Source: Punica granatum | Lineage: Eukaryota > Streptophyta > Magnoliopsida > Myrtales > Lythraceae | Direction: 5' to 3' | DNA length: 64,000 bases | NCBI RefSeq assembly: GCF_007655135.1 | Contig: NC_045130.1 | Coordinates: forward strand, 6,944,001 to 7,008,000 | Shown: positions 1-11,878 of the stretch, piece by piece | Numbering within the stretch: the first letter of the stretch is position 1 | How the letters are laid out: each line of letters begins with the position of its first letter | Translations under genes and position numbers: made by a program | The notes under the pieces: model-generated | Seen by the model: only the letters and a program-made list of their open reading frames with translations | The model's database searches: none | Told to the model about the DNA's origin: nothing

Positions 1-2936
1 TTCTTAACTCCCTTCTCTCGCATTTCCCTCCTCAACGAGTTGACCTCGTGCCAATTCCCTGACGCGGCGTATATATTCGAGAGAAGAACGTAGGGTGAGG
101 AGTTCTGGGGCTCCGATTGTATAAGCTTCTCCGCTGCCCGTTTTCCCCTGATTTCATCTCCATGTAACCTGCAAGCGCTGAGTAACGTGGCCCAGACCTT
201 GGGATCAGGTTCAAAATTTAATTGGTCAATGAAGCGTTCAGCTTCTTCTAAGAATCCCCATCGGCCGAAAAGATCGACCATACAAGCGGAGTGGTCGGCT
301 CTTGGGTGAATCTTATAGTGATCCACCATCTCTTGGTATATTTCACGGCCCTCAGACACTAATCCTGCATGACTACAAGCAGTAAGAACGCCGAGGAACG
401 TGACATCATCGGGAGAACAAGAACTGTGCGATTGCTTCATCTCATTGAAAACCTTAAGGGCTTCTTCAGCAAACCCATTCTTGGCGAACCCAACAATCAT
501 CGAGTTCCACGAGACCACATCAGTTTTTGTCTCCATCTCATTGAATACTTGAGTAGAACTGTGGACCTCCCCACACTTAGCATACATGTCTATGAGAGCA
601 GCACTGGTCAACTCGTCGGAGTTAAAGCCTGTGTGGAAGACAAGCGAATGAATTTTTCTTCCTTCAGGCAAGGAAGAGAGAGCCGAGCTCGCCTTTAGAA
701 TGCTAGCAAATGTGGCTTGATCCGGTAGGATATTGGTATTTCTCATTTCCTGGAAACATTGCAAAGCCTCCACATTGCAGTCATTCTGATTATATCCGGA
801 GATCATGACTGTCCATAATATATTGCTCTTCGGTCTAGGAAACTCTAAGAAAAGACTATGGGCATCTGTCTTCTCTTGAGTGTTCATATACATTCCTATG
901 AGAGAAACACCCAGAAAGTCCTCATAACACCGAAGGCCGCTCTTCAGTACAAGACAGTGGATCTGCTTTCCCAGGTAAACTCTTCGAGGATCTTCACAAG
1001 CATCCAAAAGGCTTGCAAATGTAATTGGAGAAGGCCTCAATCCCGCCACCCTCATCTCCCGGAACAAACTAATTGCTTCCTCCAAATCACTTTTGGTTTT
1101 GGCATAGCCAGCAATCATAGCATTCATTGAGACCACACTGAGGCTGGGCATTCGTGAGAGAACATCACGGGCGGCTCTGATCTCTCCACACTTCGCATAC
1201 ATATCAATGAGAGAGCTCGCACTGTAGAGGCTTGTCTCCAGTCCCAACTTGACCGCTATGCAGTGGCATTGCTTTCCTCGTTCAAGAGCCTGAATACCAG
1301 CGCATGCACTCAATATGCTCGCCAAAGCCACCTCACTGGGGAAAACGCCCGAAAAATTCAGCCGCCTGAACATTTCGAAAGCTCTGTCCTCTTCTCCCTT
1401 CTGCACATAACCAACTATTATTGCATTCCACGAGACACTATCCCGAACTTCCAACTGTTCGAATTGCTTGCTTGAGTCCTTGAGTGCCCCGCACTTAGCA
1501 TACATATCCACCAAAGCATTCCCAACAAACAGGTTTGATGTGAGTTTCTTCTTTATAATAAGGCAATGCAACTGGCGACCTGCTTCTAAGGAATCCAAGC
1601 TAGCAGCCACGCTCAAAGTACTGGTGTATGTATATTCATCAGGTTGAAACCCACACTGTTCCATACTTCTGAACATTTCGATCACCTTTTCTGGATACCC
1701 GTTCTGGCCATACCCTCCGAGCATTGCATTCCACAAAATGACATTTTTCTCATCAAGTGCATCAAAAATTTTCTTAGCAGACTCCACTTCCTCGCACTTG
1801 GCATAAAGATTAAGCAAGGAACTTCCAACGTAAACATTATCTGTGAGCCCAAGTTTAATTGCCTCAGCATGGACTAACGAGCCATAATCAAGAGCTCCGA
1901 GACTAGCAATGGCACTCAGCACACTGCCCAACGTGGACCTAGTCGGTTTTACTCCGGACTTTCTCATACTCACAAACAAGTCCAGAGCTTCCGATTCCAA
2001 CCCCTTCTGGGAATGACCAGAGATCATTACATTCCACGCCACAACATTTGGGTTTGGGATTTTTGAAAACAACTCATGTGCCTCATGGAACCTTCCTAGG
2101 CCAGAATACGCATTGATTATGGTGATGGAGGTCACTTGATCAGGAACAAGGCCGAATTGCAGCATCTTGTTGTGTAGTTTGATAGCTTCTTCCAGCAAGC
2201 GCACCTGAACATATCCTGAAATCATAGCCGTCCAAGAAACCATGTCCGGGTCCATGGCTCCATCAAAAACTCGCCTCGCATCTACCACGACTTCACATTT
2301 TGCGTACATATCAATGAGTGAACTTTCACAAAAAGTACTCTTTTCCCACCCAACCTTGATTAAATCACAGTGTGCTTGCCTCCCGAAGCTCACATCCGCC
2401 ATTCTCCCACAAGCGGAAAAAACAACAGCATAGGTAAACTCATTAGGCAACAACTCATCCTCTCTAATCAATCCAAAGAGCTTAATCACACGACTGAGCT
2501 CTCCCCGCTTTGAGTGCATCGAAAGAATCGAGTTCCAAGCAACGACAACCCTGTCCTCAAGCTCACGGAACGCTTTCTCGGCGAAGCCCTCATCGCCACA
2601 CTTGGCGTACAGGTCAAGGATGGCGTTTCCTAGAGACACTTTTGATCCCACCCCAAGTTTCAAGCTTTGGCCGTGGATGACCTTGCAGATTCTTAAAGCT
2701 TCGACCCGTTGGGGTATTTCGTCGAACAGGTGGCGGGTCTTGATTTTCTTGCACTGCCGCAGGCATGCTTGGAGCAGAGAAGCGTAGTTGCTACGTGCAG
2801 GGTATGGAGAAGGGTCAAGGTGTGGGGCAGGGCTGAATGGCTCGTCTGCAACAGTTGATAGGGTGGATTTGTTGCTTGAACAGAGACGATTTGCAGGGGA
2901 AGTTGGTTTCCTGCAGAAATGCCTCACAAGGCGCAT
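1..2936 (-). CDS. PLS-type pentatricopeptide repeat protein, 3' end beyond window
   Basis: One uninterrupted minus-strand frame runs from an ATG at 2936 to the left edge, at least 978 codons with no intron, as is usual for plant PPR genes. The protein is a chain of PPR units with repeated LIDMYAKCG, VVSWNAMI and GYVQ-type signatures, the pattern of PLS-class PPRs. The final visible residues (RREMREKGVK, after a WHEV motif) match the start of the C-terminal E domain, so only the E and possibly DYW tail is missing. Family knowledge: such proteins bind organellar RNA and act in C-to-U editing or splicing in mitochondria or plastids. The N-terminus (MRLVRHFCRKPTS) is basic and serine-rich, consistent with an organellar presequence. 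From memory the closest Arabidopsis architecture is the very long At3g09040. The editing target cannot be deduced here. Confidence 0.93.
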   Translation of the reverse strand, partial: MRLVRHFCRKPTSPANRLCSSNKSTLSTVADEPFSPAPHLDPSPYPARSNYASLLQACLRQCKKIKTRHLFDEIPQRVEALRICKVIHGQSLKLGVGSKVSLGNAILDLYAKCGDEGFAEKAFRELEDRVVVAWNSILSMHSKRGELSRVIKLFGLIREDELLPNEFTYAVVFSACGRMADVSFGRQAHCDLIKVGWEKSTFCESSLIDMYAKCEVVVDARRVFDGAMDPDMVSWTAMISGYVQVRLLEEAIKLHNKMLQFGLVPDQVTSITIINAYSGLGRFHEAHELFSKIPNPNVVAWNVMISGHSQKGLESEALDLFVSMRKSGVKPTRSTLGSVLSAIASLGALDYGSLVHAEAIKLGLTDNVYVGSSLLNLYAKCEEVESAKKIFDALDEKNVILWNAMLGGYGQNGYPEKVIEMFRSMEQCGFQPDEYTYTSTLSVAASLDSLEAGRQLHCLIIKKKLTSNLFVGNALVDMYAKCGALKDSSKQFEQLEVRDSVSWNAIIVGYVQKGEEDRAFEMFRRLNFSGVFPSEVALASILSACAGIQALERGKQCHCIAVKLGLETSLYSASSLIDMYAKCGEIRAARDVLSRMPSLSVVSMNAMIAGYAKTKSDLEEAISLFREMRVAGLRPSPITFASLLDACEDPRRVYLGKQIHCLVLKSGLRCYEDFLGVSLIGMYMNTQEKTDAHSLFLEFPRPKSNILWTVMISGYNQNDCNVEALQCFQEMRNTNILPDQATFASILKASSALSSLPEGRKIHSLVFHTGFNSDELTSAALIDMYAKCGEVHSSTQVFNEMETKTDVVSWNSMIVGFAKNGFAEEALKVFNEMKQSHSSCSPDDVTFLGVLTACSHAGLVSEGREIYQEMVDHYKIHPRADHSACMVDLFGRWGFLEEAERFIDQLNFEPDPKVWATLLSACRLHGDEIRGKRAAEKLIQSEPQNSSPYVLLSNIYAASGNWHEVNSLRREMREKGVK

Positions 2937-3491
2937 CGACTCTCAAGACTCACCCGATCCTACTGAGTCCGCTCGCTACTTCACGTCAACGCGTCAAGGT
3001 CCCATTCATCTCGCAACGGTGTCGTTTTACTGGCCACTTCTTTCCCTTTCTATTTTGCTAAAGGGGACTATGAACTTTGTGTTCTTTTTCAGAATGGTCC
3101 TCCAATCTTGAACTCGTATCTCAACATATGCAAAGAACCTTCTTGTTTGATTAGAATAATCACAATTGATCTCCAAAAGGATTATGACTTTTCTAAATAT
3201 TTGTCACCATCAATGCCGATAAAACTTTCATCGGTGAAAATTTTGAAGGCATACTGCAATCGCCATTTATAAAGGGCATGGCGAATTAAATTTAAGAAAT
3301 TCGTAACATTCGAGAATGAATCGATTTATCATTTAGAACATAGGAAAACGCCAATTTTTGGCTCAATTTCCTTTGAACATTTCCTTTCTTTCTTATCTTA
3401 TTGCCTTTGCAGGGAGTGGAAATGTCAAGAGATTGCAAACAACCAGAATGCAACAAGCAACAATGCAAACTACTCGTAGGATCCTACACAG
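2937..3491. other. Spacer between PPR and carboxypeptidase genes
   Basis: AT-rich stretch with no convincing coding potential. It contains the PPR 5' region on the left and the 3' untranslated region of the carboxypeptidase-like gene on the right. I see no repeat or RNA gene here. Confidence 0.6.
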
Positions 3492-6408
3492 TTAATCATC
3501 AATTGAAGGACGCGTCGTGTTGGGCAACCTGCGGCCCCGGATGAATGAACTGAACAAGTGTAGAGCCCTCGAAGGCTGCGCGTAAGGCACCATATGAGCA
3601 GCCCCACGGACTGTTGCAAACGTCAGCAGATTCCCGTACTCGGTCGCCCAACCACCCACCTGATTGATAAGAAAATCCATGGCATATGTTACTATTGATT
3701 GTTCAGAAAAGCTGAATAGAAAAAGAAAATGGAGCCTATCTTTGTATGTCACGTTGCGTATATTACAGGTCTAGGGTGTGTCTTGAACGAGTCAGATTTG
3801 CATCTGTTCATACTAATTCCATGCTTTACCACATAAAGTGAATGAAAAGGTCCGTATATTGGTTGATCTGCAACAGCATGTTGCGCTTACAGACCTCAAA
3901 ACCATAAGTCGAGGGGTGAGATGAAAGTACCTGGCCTTTGTGGAACCAAGCTCCATAGGGTACACTGATCCCGAACTTCAAGTCATGAGCTAGCTCACGA
4001 ACAAGAGTTCGAGTACCAAGCAGTGGCACGACCGAATCTTGATCACCACTACAAGAATTGAACAGAATTCACCAATCAAACTCCATGGGATTGAAGTAAA
4101 TACGAGCAAAGACACCTCCGCTTGATAAGCAATTCAAGTGGGATCAGGGTGATATAATAGAAAAGGTTACCTGAAAACCCAGACCGGTATATGGTTTTGG
4201 ATTATCCTCTTCAACAACGGTAGAATGTTGATGTTGCCATCCGTGTCGCTGTAATTTAAAACTCTGCACTCCAAAAGAAACTTGCAGGATAAGTTAAGGG
4301 CTCTTCCGTTTCGTGGAAAACCACCTATTATTGACACAAATTGTGGCATGTAAGGACTAAGGACTAACCCACTGCACATAGACCATGGATAAGGCAAATT
4401 GGTTCGGTTCGCATGAAGAGCCTTCTGAACCTCGGGAAGGTTGAAGTAGAACCGCCTTTCGTAGGTCATGCATACATCGACTCCAATGCTAATCTTGGTC
4501 GCCTTTAAGAAAAGAAAGATTTTCCTTCCTAAACCAGTCTTAAGGAGGAATATCCAAAGAGCAAGAATTGGTGTGAAGTTTAGTACCAGTTTTTTCAGCC
4601 TAAGTTCTTGTTCCACAATGGACGGGTAGCAGACATCGAGGATCACATCATAATTGTTTATGTAGTCACCAACGATGCTGTCGGCTTTGTTTGTGGCTTC
4701 GTTGCACAATTCGCTCACATTGTGGGGACTTGCATAGGTGTAATCATCGAAATCGCACTCCCCCGTGATCTTAAGCCCAATCTCATCAGAGATCATTCCG
4801 TGGGACCAGAAGAACTCATATGTGGCTCGAGCATCATAGTCCAATCTGAGAAGTGGGTTCCCTATCTGCGAGAGATAAGAGAAGACTACAATTTAAACCG
4901 GAATACGTAGTTAAAACGGGGAGAATCTCGGTTCGATATCGGAAACTGAGATTGAACATGTTCTTCCCAACTTTTTGAACCAGGTGGAGCCAAGCAAAGG
5001 TTAATATCTTACAGCAACTCCTTTGAGATTGAACTTGAAACCGGTCGAACGCGCATTATGGTCGAGCAGAACGATTGCTAGCTGTGGTATGTAATGCCCT
5101 GCAAACGAGTCCAGATAGTTATATTTCGGGAGATTCCTATTTTCCTCCAAAAATCAGATTGAAGACCGGGAAATGTTTCACCTCCTTGAAAATGCACAAA
5201 CATCTGTCTGTTAAAGCTGAATAAAATGAGATCGAAGAATAAGTTAAGACAAGACCTGCATAGCTTTCTCCTGCGAGAAACAACTCTCTTGTCTTGAACG
5301 CCGGAAATTTCTCGTACCATCCCATCAAGAACGTATGCATATCCATTGCTGTGAATGATAACAGAAAAACAGGAACTTAACGTGTCAGAATTTTATACTT
5401 CTTATTCCTAAACATATATATTTTTCCGGGGAACAAATATGTGATATGATTACCAGTGGAATCATCCCCGCAACTGTAATCAGAAGTCGTGTTCGAGTAC
5501 GACCATCCTACTCCTGCAGGAGACTCAACGAAAAGGAGATTTGAGGCTGCAAAGACGAGTAACATCAATATATCAAATTTGAGCACTTTGAAAGAATCAA
5601 GCCGGTTGAAACAGGCAAATTCATTTAGATAATTAGATTGAAGAAATGAAATTAAACCTCTGTTCCATGACATGGAATTTCTTCGAAGTCCTCGACCATC
5701 ACCGGTAGGATAAAATGGGCCCAGCTCAGTGAAGGCACCTCCACCGACAGACGAACATCCTGGGCCTGCGCAGAAATTCCATTATAGTGAATATTACTTA
5801 GTAGTGTACCATATACAGTAACTCAATATCCCCGTTAAAAGACCGGAACACCGGTTATATAATAAGACCGAGCTTCAACAGTCATTGTAGAATTCTGCTA
5901 ATGTGATTCTGATTCGTATACCCTCTAGAAGATATTAAATACATGGAGTGAATATATTAGATTCACAGAATTCAAAAATTTCCATAGAAAAACAACACAG
6001 TCAGGACTCATTGTCAATCAATCTCCTCCTCAAACGCATAGTACAGAGAATCTTGAGCATGAAAAGAGACAAAAAGCAGATAAAGTAAGAGACGAAATGG
6101 GCACATCCAATTGAACAGGAACAGAACACGAAGAAGAAGTCATGTGTTCATCTTTTATGGCACAAACCTCCATTGAGCCAGAGGGTGAGAGGCTTCTTGT
6201 CGGGGTCCTTGTCTGCCTCAACAAAGTAATAGAACAAGCTCCTCCCATGTCTCAAATCGACATCTACGTACCCGGCAAACTGCCTGAACCCGACCTCGGG
6301 CTGACCGGGCAACCTCGCCACCAAGTCCTCGGCTGGGAACCCGCTGACGCCGACCAACCCCAACAGCCCAACCGCTAATAAACCCAAAAAGACCAAAGCT
6401 TTACCCAT
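3492..6408 (-). CDS. Serine carboxypeptidase-like protein (SCPL41/42/43 type, peptidase S10)
   Basis: Ten exons: 6408-6168, 5765-5658, 5546-5454, 5348-5256, 5098-5013, 4865-4587, 4502-4369, 4263-4171, 4048-3931 and 3659-3492. They sum to 1413 bases, giving 470 residues, the normal length for this family, and all junctions keep phase. Residues 1-24 form a hydrophobic signal peptide, so the protein is secreted or vacuolar. The catalytic triad is visible: Ser176 in GESYAG, Asp380 in GDQD, and His437 in RGAAH. The substrate-pocket segments WLNGGPGCSS and [12 protein letters not shown] are also intact. Family knowledge: S10 enzymes remove C-terminal residues or, in the SCPL-acyltransferase branch, transfer acyl groups. 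The sequence groups by eye with SCPL41-43, whose substrates are not well defined. The exon before IPVWVF ends in the usual AG/gt donor. Confidence 0.93.
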
Positions 6409-6490
6409 CTGAAAACAACTTCAAGAACCCCTTCTACTGCAGAAAAGAAACAACAGACCCTTCATCCATTTTCACTCGCAGCTACTCAGT

Positions 6491-6498
6491 TTATATAA
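6491..6498 (-). promoter_or_regulatory. TATA box of the carboxypeptidase-like gene
   Basis: TTATATAA lies 83-90 bases upstream of the ATG at 6408, a normal distance for a plant TATA box with a short 5' UTR. The poly-G tract at 6515-6543 sits immediately upstream of it. Confidence 0.55.
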
Positions 6499-6514
6499 TG
6501 GAGCAAGCATGAAA

Positions 6515-6543
6515 GGGGGGGGGGGGGGGGGGGGGGGGGGGGG
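6515..6543 (+). repeat. Poly-G tract (29 G)
   Basis: An uninterrupted run of G just upstream of the carboxypeptidase TATA box. Such tracts can form G-quadruplexes on the G-rich strand and are prone to length errors in assemblies. Confidence 0.9.
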
Positions 6544-6814
6544 TCTTGCTGAGTGAGGGACCGAGGTGTAGTAAGCATTAATGGATAGTGATGGAAGATG
6601 ATGGTGATGATGATGGTGTTTTGTTGTGCATGCCCCCTTCGGAAATCTTTTATATATATTTTTTTTCTTTCTGTTATAACAGCAGGCACGTGAGGCTTGG
6701 CGAGGCTTTAAGGAAAAGGCATCAGCGTCCACATTGGAGCAGCAAAGCTGAGATTTTTATACTGAATTTGCTATATTTCCTCGCCCCATGTAAAGACCAT
6801 AACAGCTCATGACT

Positions 6815-6858
6815 CGACAGAGGGAGAGAGGGAGAGAGAGAGAGAGAGAGAGAGAGAA
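6815..6858. repeat. (GA)n microsatellite
   Basis: Tandem GA dinucleotides with slight interruption at both ends, ending in AAGAAGAA. A simple-sequence repeat in the upstream region of the carboxypeptidase gene. Confidence 0.9.
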
Positions 6859-7109
6859 GAAGAATGAGACGTTGGGAAGGTGCAGAGAGGAAGCTGCAGG
6901 CTTCTACTGGGGGAGTGTAGCTGGCGTTTTATTGGCAAGTCCGCACAAAGCCGCAAACTGTGCCGCGGAGAGCACAGTGACGGACGCGGGCATTTGGAGC
7001 AAGGGGGAGGTAAGTTGAATGAGTAACAATCATTGAATATTTAGTCGAATATGGGATAATGAATTTAAAAACATAAGGTTTTCGACTTAGAGGAAGGAAA
7101 TTATCATGA

Positions 7110-7473
7110 TTAATTGCACCAATAGTCTAAAAGTTTTATAAAGGTTACAGATTAGTCCATTTTTTTTTAAAACTTGTTGATACACTAAGTTTTAAAACCA
7201 TTTCTATATAAGACATTCTGTTATCTCGCGCTTGACGCCATCAACTATTACTGACGTGGTCAATACTATGTATCCGCTTTTATCACGTAGAACCAATTAT
7301 AGTGCGTCACATCATAAAATCTAAAAAAATACAAAAAATAAAAAATATGTAAATAAAAATAATAAACAATTTCGAAATGCTTTTAAAACTTAATGTACTG
7401 ATAAGTTACTAAAGAAACTTTTTGGATCAACCTGTAATCTTTATGAAATTTTTTAAACTATTAGTACAATTAA
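7110..7473. mobile_element. MITE-like element with ~95-bp terminal inverted repeats
   Basis: The left end begins TTAATTGCACCAATAGTCTA. The reverse complement of the right end begins TTAATTGTACTAATAGTTTA. The similarity continues for roughly 95 bases on each side through an ATAAAG-TTACAG segment to a TTAAGTTTTAAAA-type segment. The roughly 365-bp length and the absence of coding sequence fit a non-autonomous foldback or MITE DNA transposon. No clear target-site duplication was identified, so the superfamily is unassigned. Confidence 0.75.
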
Positions 7474-9275
7474 CCCTTATAGAATAACATGTAATATCTT
7501 ATATAAAGTCAAAATTTTAGGAGGCGACTCCTCCTTCAACCCCGCTTTGATCAATCTTTGAACATGGATTCCTATGTTTTTTGGGAAGTTATGACGAGCA
7601 ACTATTCGTTGATCACTACCTAGTCACTTATAACGTTCAATTAACATGTCTGAAAGTATAAAACTAACCTCACAACGATGTCATAAAATTTTTATTTATA
7701 AATATTATGATTGGTTATTACTCGCTCAAACTTAATTAGTAATACTCAACCCTTTTTTTTTTACAGCTGTGAGTATAATACATTATATGAATGGTTGGGT
7801 CCATGGTGCACCGGGAGCACGGAGTTCTTGCCAATAGGTAGCATCTATTTGTTTGGTTTTGACCAGTGCGGTATCTGCGAGGGAGGCAAAGAGAGACGTT
7901 GGGAAGCAGCACGTTGGAGCCGCATTCATTTATTTTTGGCATTATTTTTGAAAGTTTTCTCTCATGTAATTAATGCTTTTGAGTTTTCTGTAAAAAATAT
8001 ATATATATATTGGATTTGGGTCAATCAAAAAAGAAAAATATATATATGAAAAAAGGAGGCGTATTGCCGTTAGATCATTGGTAACAACCGGAACATAGGT
8101 ATTTCAAGTTCGATTTTCTCTCGTGAAATTACCGTGTCCCTTTATATAATTTTTCTTTTGTATTATGTCTTTAGCTTGAATGTATTGTACGTAACGAGTA
8201 TATCACGTGTCACTATGTCACTAGACACATAAAAAAATTCTATTTTTATCAATGGTAATTTTTTTTTAATATTTTATAAAATCAATAAAAATTGAGGATT
8301 CTTATCAACTCGTGATATTGCCACATAATATATATACATGTCTCATATAAGATTGTCTCTCTTTTGTAATAGAAAAAAAAAGGAAAATAAATATGAAAAT
8401 AGATAAATCGAAGGCATCTAATCTATCTTGTTTTGTTTGGCTTTTTCTTCCGCTGCTTCTTGGTCCAACGTTGCATTTCACGAAAAGACAATGAAGATGT
8501 AGTCATAGAAGTTCCTTTTCTTATTTTTTTTTTAAAAAGATGTATGGAATTGTATATAAATTATTCTAAATATTCACTTCACTTTTAATAGGAAGAAGGA
8601 AAAAAAAACTCAGAGAATAATAAACAGAAATCATTTTCGAGATTTTTCACGTAATTAAATAAGTATCTGTAGTCATGTAGAATACGATCCGCATTTATTT
8701 ATATTTATATATATATATAACGAGATTTTCATTCCATTGATTTTAGCCATTGGAATACATGCGTGGGTTGAGTTAGATATAATATGGGAAAGATGGTTTT
8801 TCAGCTTTTACAAATTAATAAATCTGGTCGACAATAAACTATTCATTTTGTCGAGACATGTGCTAATGACTATAATAAAGCTTACGTATATATTGAGAAT
8901 ATAATTGGTTGCATGCAGGAGCATACATATGTATTATTGTTTGACCATATGGGAAGGTAATGATACCATTCGAAACATACACACACACACACACACAAAA
9001 AAGGGATGGATCTAATACCATCGAAAAATTTGAAAGGTTGAAAGCTCTCGACAAAATGATCGATGACGATCTATCTGCTCCAAGTGGTATCTGAATTAAT
9101 AGGTCAATGGCATCCGTCTATAATAACAATGTGTGCCAGCACGAGTGAACTTATCGCATGTGCTTTATATATTACTAGATACTATAATTGGTTAGACTCG
9201 TCTTGCGTTGTATTTCTTCCGAGTGCAAAAATGTATAGCCAATGAAAGATTTCATTTTAAACTAATCATATGGAG
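7474..9275. other. Gene-free AT-rich spacer
   Basis: No plausible coding region on either strand. Contains (AT)n runs near 8000-8045 and 8701-8720, and a (CA)n microsatellite at about 8980-8997. I see no structured RNA. Confidence 0.6.
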
Positions 9276-10092
9276 AAAGTCGCGTCTCTCTAATGCAAGC
9301 TGGCCTGCTCCGTGATCTCGCTAATGCAATTCAACTCTCTGATCGTGATAGGGTCACATGGACGGCTCACAAATCCGAGACATTTTCTGTTGCTAGTGCG
9401 TGGAAATGCTTTAGTCCCAGAAGCCAGAAGATGGAATGGAGGAACGCAATCTGGTTTGAGGGGCAGTTTCCTCGATCCTCTTTCATTAGCTGGCTTTGTA
9501 TTCATAATAGATTGAGTACAAAAGATAGGCTTATGAGTTGGAGAATCTCGATTACTGCACCCGAATGCGAATTTTGTAGTTTGGAATTGGAGACCCGAAA
9601 TCACCTCTTTTTTGAATGCCCTATCACCCAAGGGATTTGGAGAAGTTTATTAGACCGTGTTGGAATGAACAAACACAATGTCGACTGGAATACGGAACTT
9701 TGCTGGGTCTCCTCTCTCCGTGGAAAGAAGCTGGATATTATTTGTCTTAAACTTCTCTGGACTCACTACATTTACTGCATCTGGAGGGAGAGGAACGCCA
9801 GGCTCTACCGGAATCAAGTCTCGCCTCCAACAATTATAATACGAAGGATCTTCTCGGATGTGAAAGCAAAGTTGTCTGTTCTCCCTCGATTCTCATGCAA
9901 AATTGCACACTCTATCATTGCGAGGCATATGTTTCACCATTTTGATACTGCAACTAGTTGACTTGGGAGTAGCTCTTGGGTATTTTTTATTTTACTCCGT
10001 ATAGAGGAAAATGGTATTGGTTTCTGATGTAAATTCATCTGTTATCAATGAAGTTTCATCATTTATCCAAAAAAAAAAAAGTCGCGTCTCTC
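9276..10092 (+). mobile_element. 5'-truncated LINE (non-LTR retrotransposon) with target-site duplication
   Basis: The insertion is flanked by AAAGTCGCGTCTCTC at 9276-9290 and again at 10078-10092, the second copy directly after a poly-A tail ending at 10080. At least 12 of these 15 bases cannot be explained by the A-tail. Between them lie the C-terminal end of a LINE ORF2 and its 3' UTR. A short 5'-truncated body, a poly-A tail and a target-site duplication are the hallmarks of target-primed reverse transcription. Confidence 0.92.
9293..9961 (+). pseudogene. LINE ORF2 C-terminal fragment (zf-RVT domain)
   Basis: A 222-codon open frame that ends in its own stop. It carries the plant zf-RVT signature: WTAHKSETFSV near the start, FPRSSFISWLCIHNRLSTKDRL in the middle, then the CEFC…NHLFFECP cysteine/histidine cluster and IWRERNARLYRN. 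In intact LINEs this is the extreme C-terminus of the endonuclease/reverse-transcriptase polyprotein. Here everything upstream is missing because of 5' truncation, so it is a fragment and not a host gene. The frame being open implies a fairly recent insertion. A sister copy of the same family lies on the minus strand at 49916-50079. Confidence 0.9.
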
Positions 10093-10550
10093 GGGACCAC
10101 ACACTATCGATGGTAATTAGCTCACTTAACTTGGATGACATGAAATACTGGCATATACCATGCCGGCACAACATGCGTGATGTGCGAGTCATTTCACATC
10201 TTTATTGCAATCCATCGATCTATTGCGACAATGATGTGAAAATGAATTCCTATCTATCGTAATATATCTTGCAGTGTCATGTCTTTATCAATTCCAAAAT
10301 TAATATGCGATAATAATCTCCATTCACTAATTAATTAAAGTCTGAATTCAGAAAAGAGAAATATAATCATGAGATTCTAATTTCCCGATTAAATTGGAAC
10401 AACCAAAGGTGGCCAAGAGGTGTAGTGGTTTTGGTGATCTCAATTTCAATGGTGATTATTGGTTGTTGTGATTTGCTCCACAGATTTTCATGCTTCTCAT
10501 GAAAATTTCAAGGTTGTTGTGGTTGACTCATAATTAATACAATTAGTACA

Positions 10551-10622
10551 TGATAATGATGATGATGATGATAATGATGATGATAATGATGATGATAATG
10601 ATGATGATAATGATAATAATAA
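10551..10622 (+). repeat. (GATGATAAT)-type trinucleotide microsatellite
   Basis: Imperfect tandem GAT/AAT trinucleotides with a higher-order GATGATAAT pattern. Located in the gene-free spacer. Confidence 0.9.
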
Positions 10623-11878
10623 TTATTTCTTCTTAAGATCTTTAGTATAATTCATGTCTTTGTTCCAAAAATTATAGAAGGATCTCGAGCACTCAACCTA
10701 AAAGAGTTATCTAAACGTTTATTCCAACACAACTTATTGCTTATTCAGTAAGATATTACCAATATCTAAATTGTCATTTATCCATCAAGCAATATATTTT
10801 TAATTAGATAACATATAATAACAACTGCATTTTCATATGTATAAATACTCTCTTTTTTTTTGCTAAATATATGTAAACATACTTAGCCCAAATATTTTTT
10901 GCAAGATTCCTCCACTTCAATCGATTAATTAACAATTAATTAATTACATTGGATTATCCTATTAAGATTCCCATCACTCTTGCAATTGAATGACCCCTCA
11001 CGAGAAAATCCGCACAATATGCAGGTCCATAGTACATGCCATCAATGCCCTCCAAATCATAAAAAGATCAATCTGATTCACTCAACAAATTTTTGCTTTT
11101 TGACGAAGTCTCTCTGAATTATATATATATATTTTCGATAAGTATATATATATATATATTAATCTTATCGCGTACTGACAATAACAATGTGATTGAGAAT
11201 GAGACGAGGTGCACAAGGGAACAACTCGATAAAGATAGACATCGAAGAGCTACATATGATTTAAAGCAGTTTTTGCACCGATCGTGAGCTATGCAAGTTG
11301 TATGAAATCACGGGAAAATATCATTTACGCCTCGACACAATATCAACGGCCCAGACCGGGCTTACGATGTGGAATTATACTCGAGAAAGCATCACTCGGG
11401 ATTCAGATAAGAACCCTAGAGAATTCGCTATTGATGTTCTTGGGGTGGCATCGAGTGTCTTCCACAAAAAGTGCCTTTGGGCATCAGGAGGGGGTCCTGA
11501 CTGGCCCCATATTACCCCCACATTCTTGTCATGCCCAAAAAAGCCATTCAGCCAAAGCGTGGCAAGGGGAAAGAATATGTTCACGGGCATGGGACAGAGA
11601 TTGAAAGGTCCATCAGTCAAACCAAAATTAAGAAATGGACAAACATCATATTGTTTGAATTTCTGGGTCGTATCTAATCATCTCACCAAGTACCAAACGT
11701 GCATTGTTCTGGTATTGTGGGACAACCGGGGCCCCTCTCGGACCACTGAACCTGCGCATCTATTCAATCAAGGGTTAACCATAGATCAATATATCATTAA
11801 CATTGATCACAGTATACATCAACGATACAACATGACTGATGGCTCGACCAGTATGGGATCATATGTATGTATATGATA
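10623..11878. other. Spacer downstream of the RimP-like gene
   Basis: No supported gene. Contains an AT microsatellite near 11119-11160 and the 3' flank of the minus-strand gene that ends at 11879. Open frames here have no recognisable domain or codon structure. Confidence 0.55.

Noticed and set aside
7780..7880. Possible tRNA-like segment in the spacer
   Set aside because: No cloverleaf with paired acceptor and T arm, and no A/B box pair could be built.
11284..11876. 192-codon plus-strand open frame
   Set aside because: No family resemblance, and it lies in the 3' flank of the minus-strand RimP-like gene.
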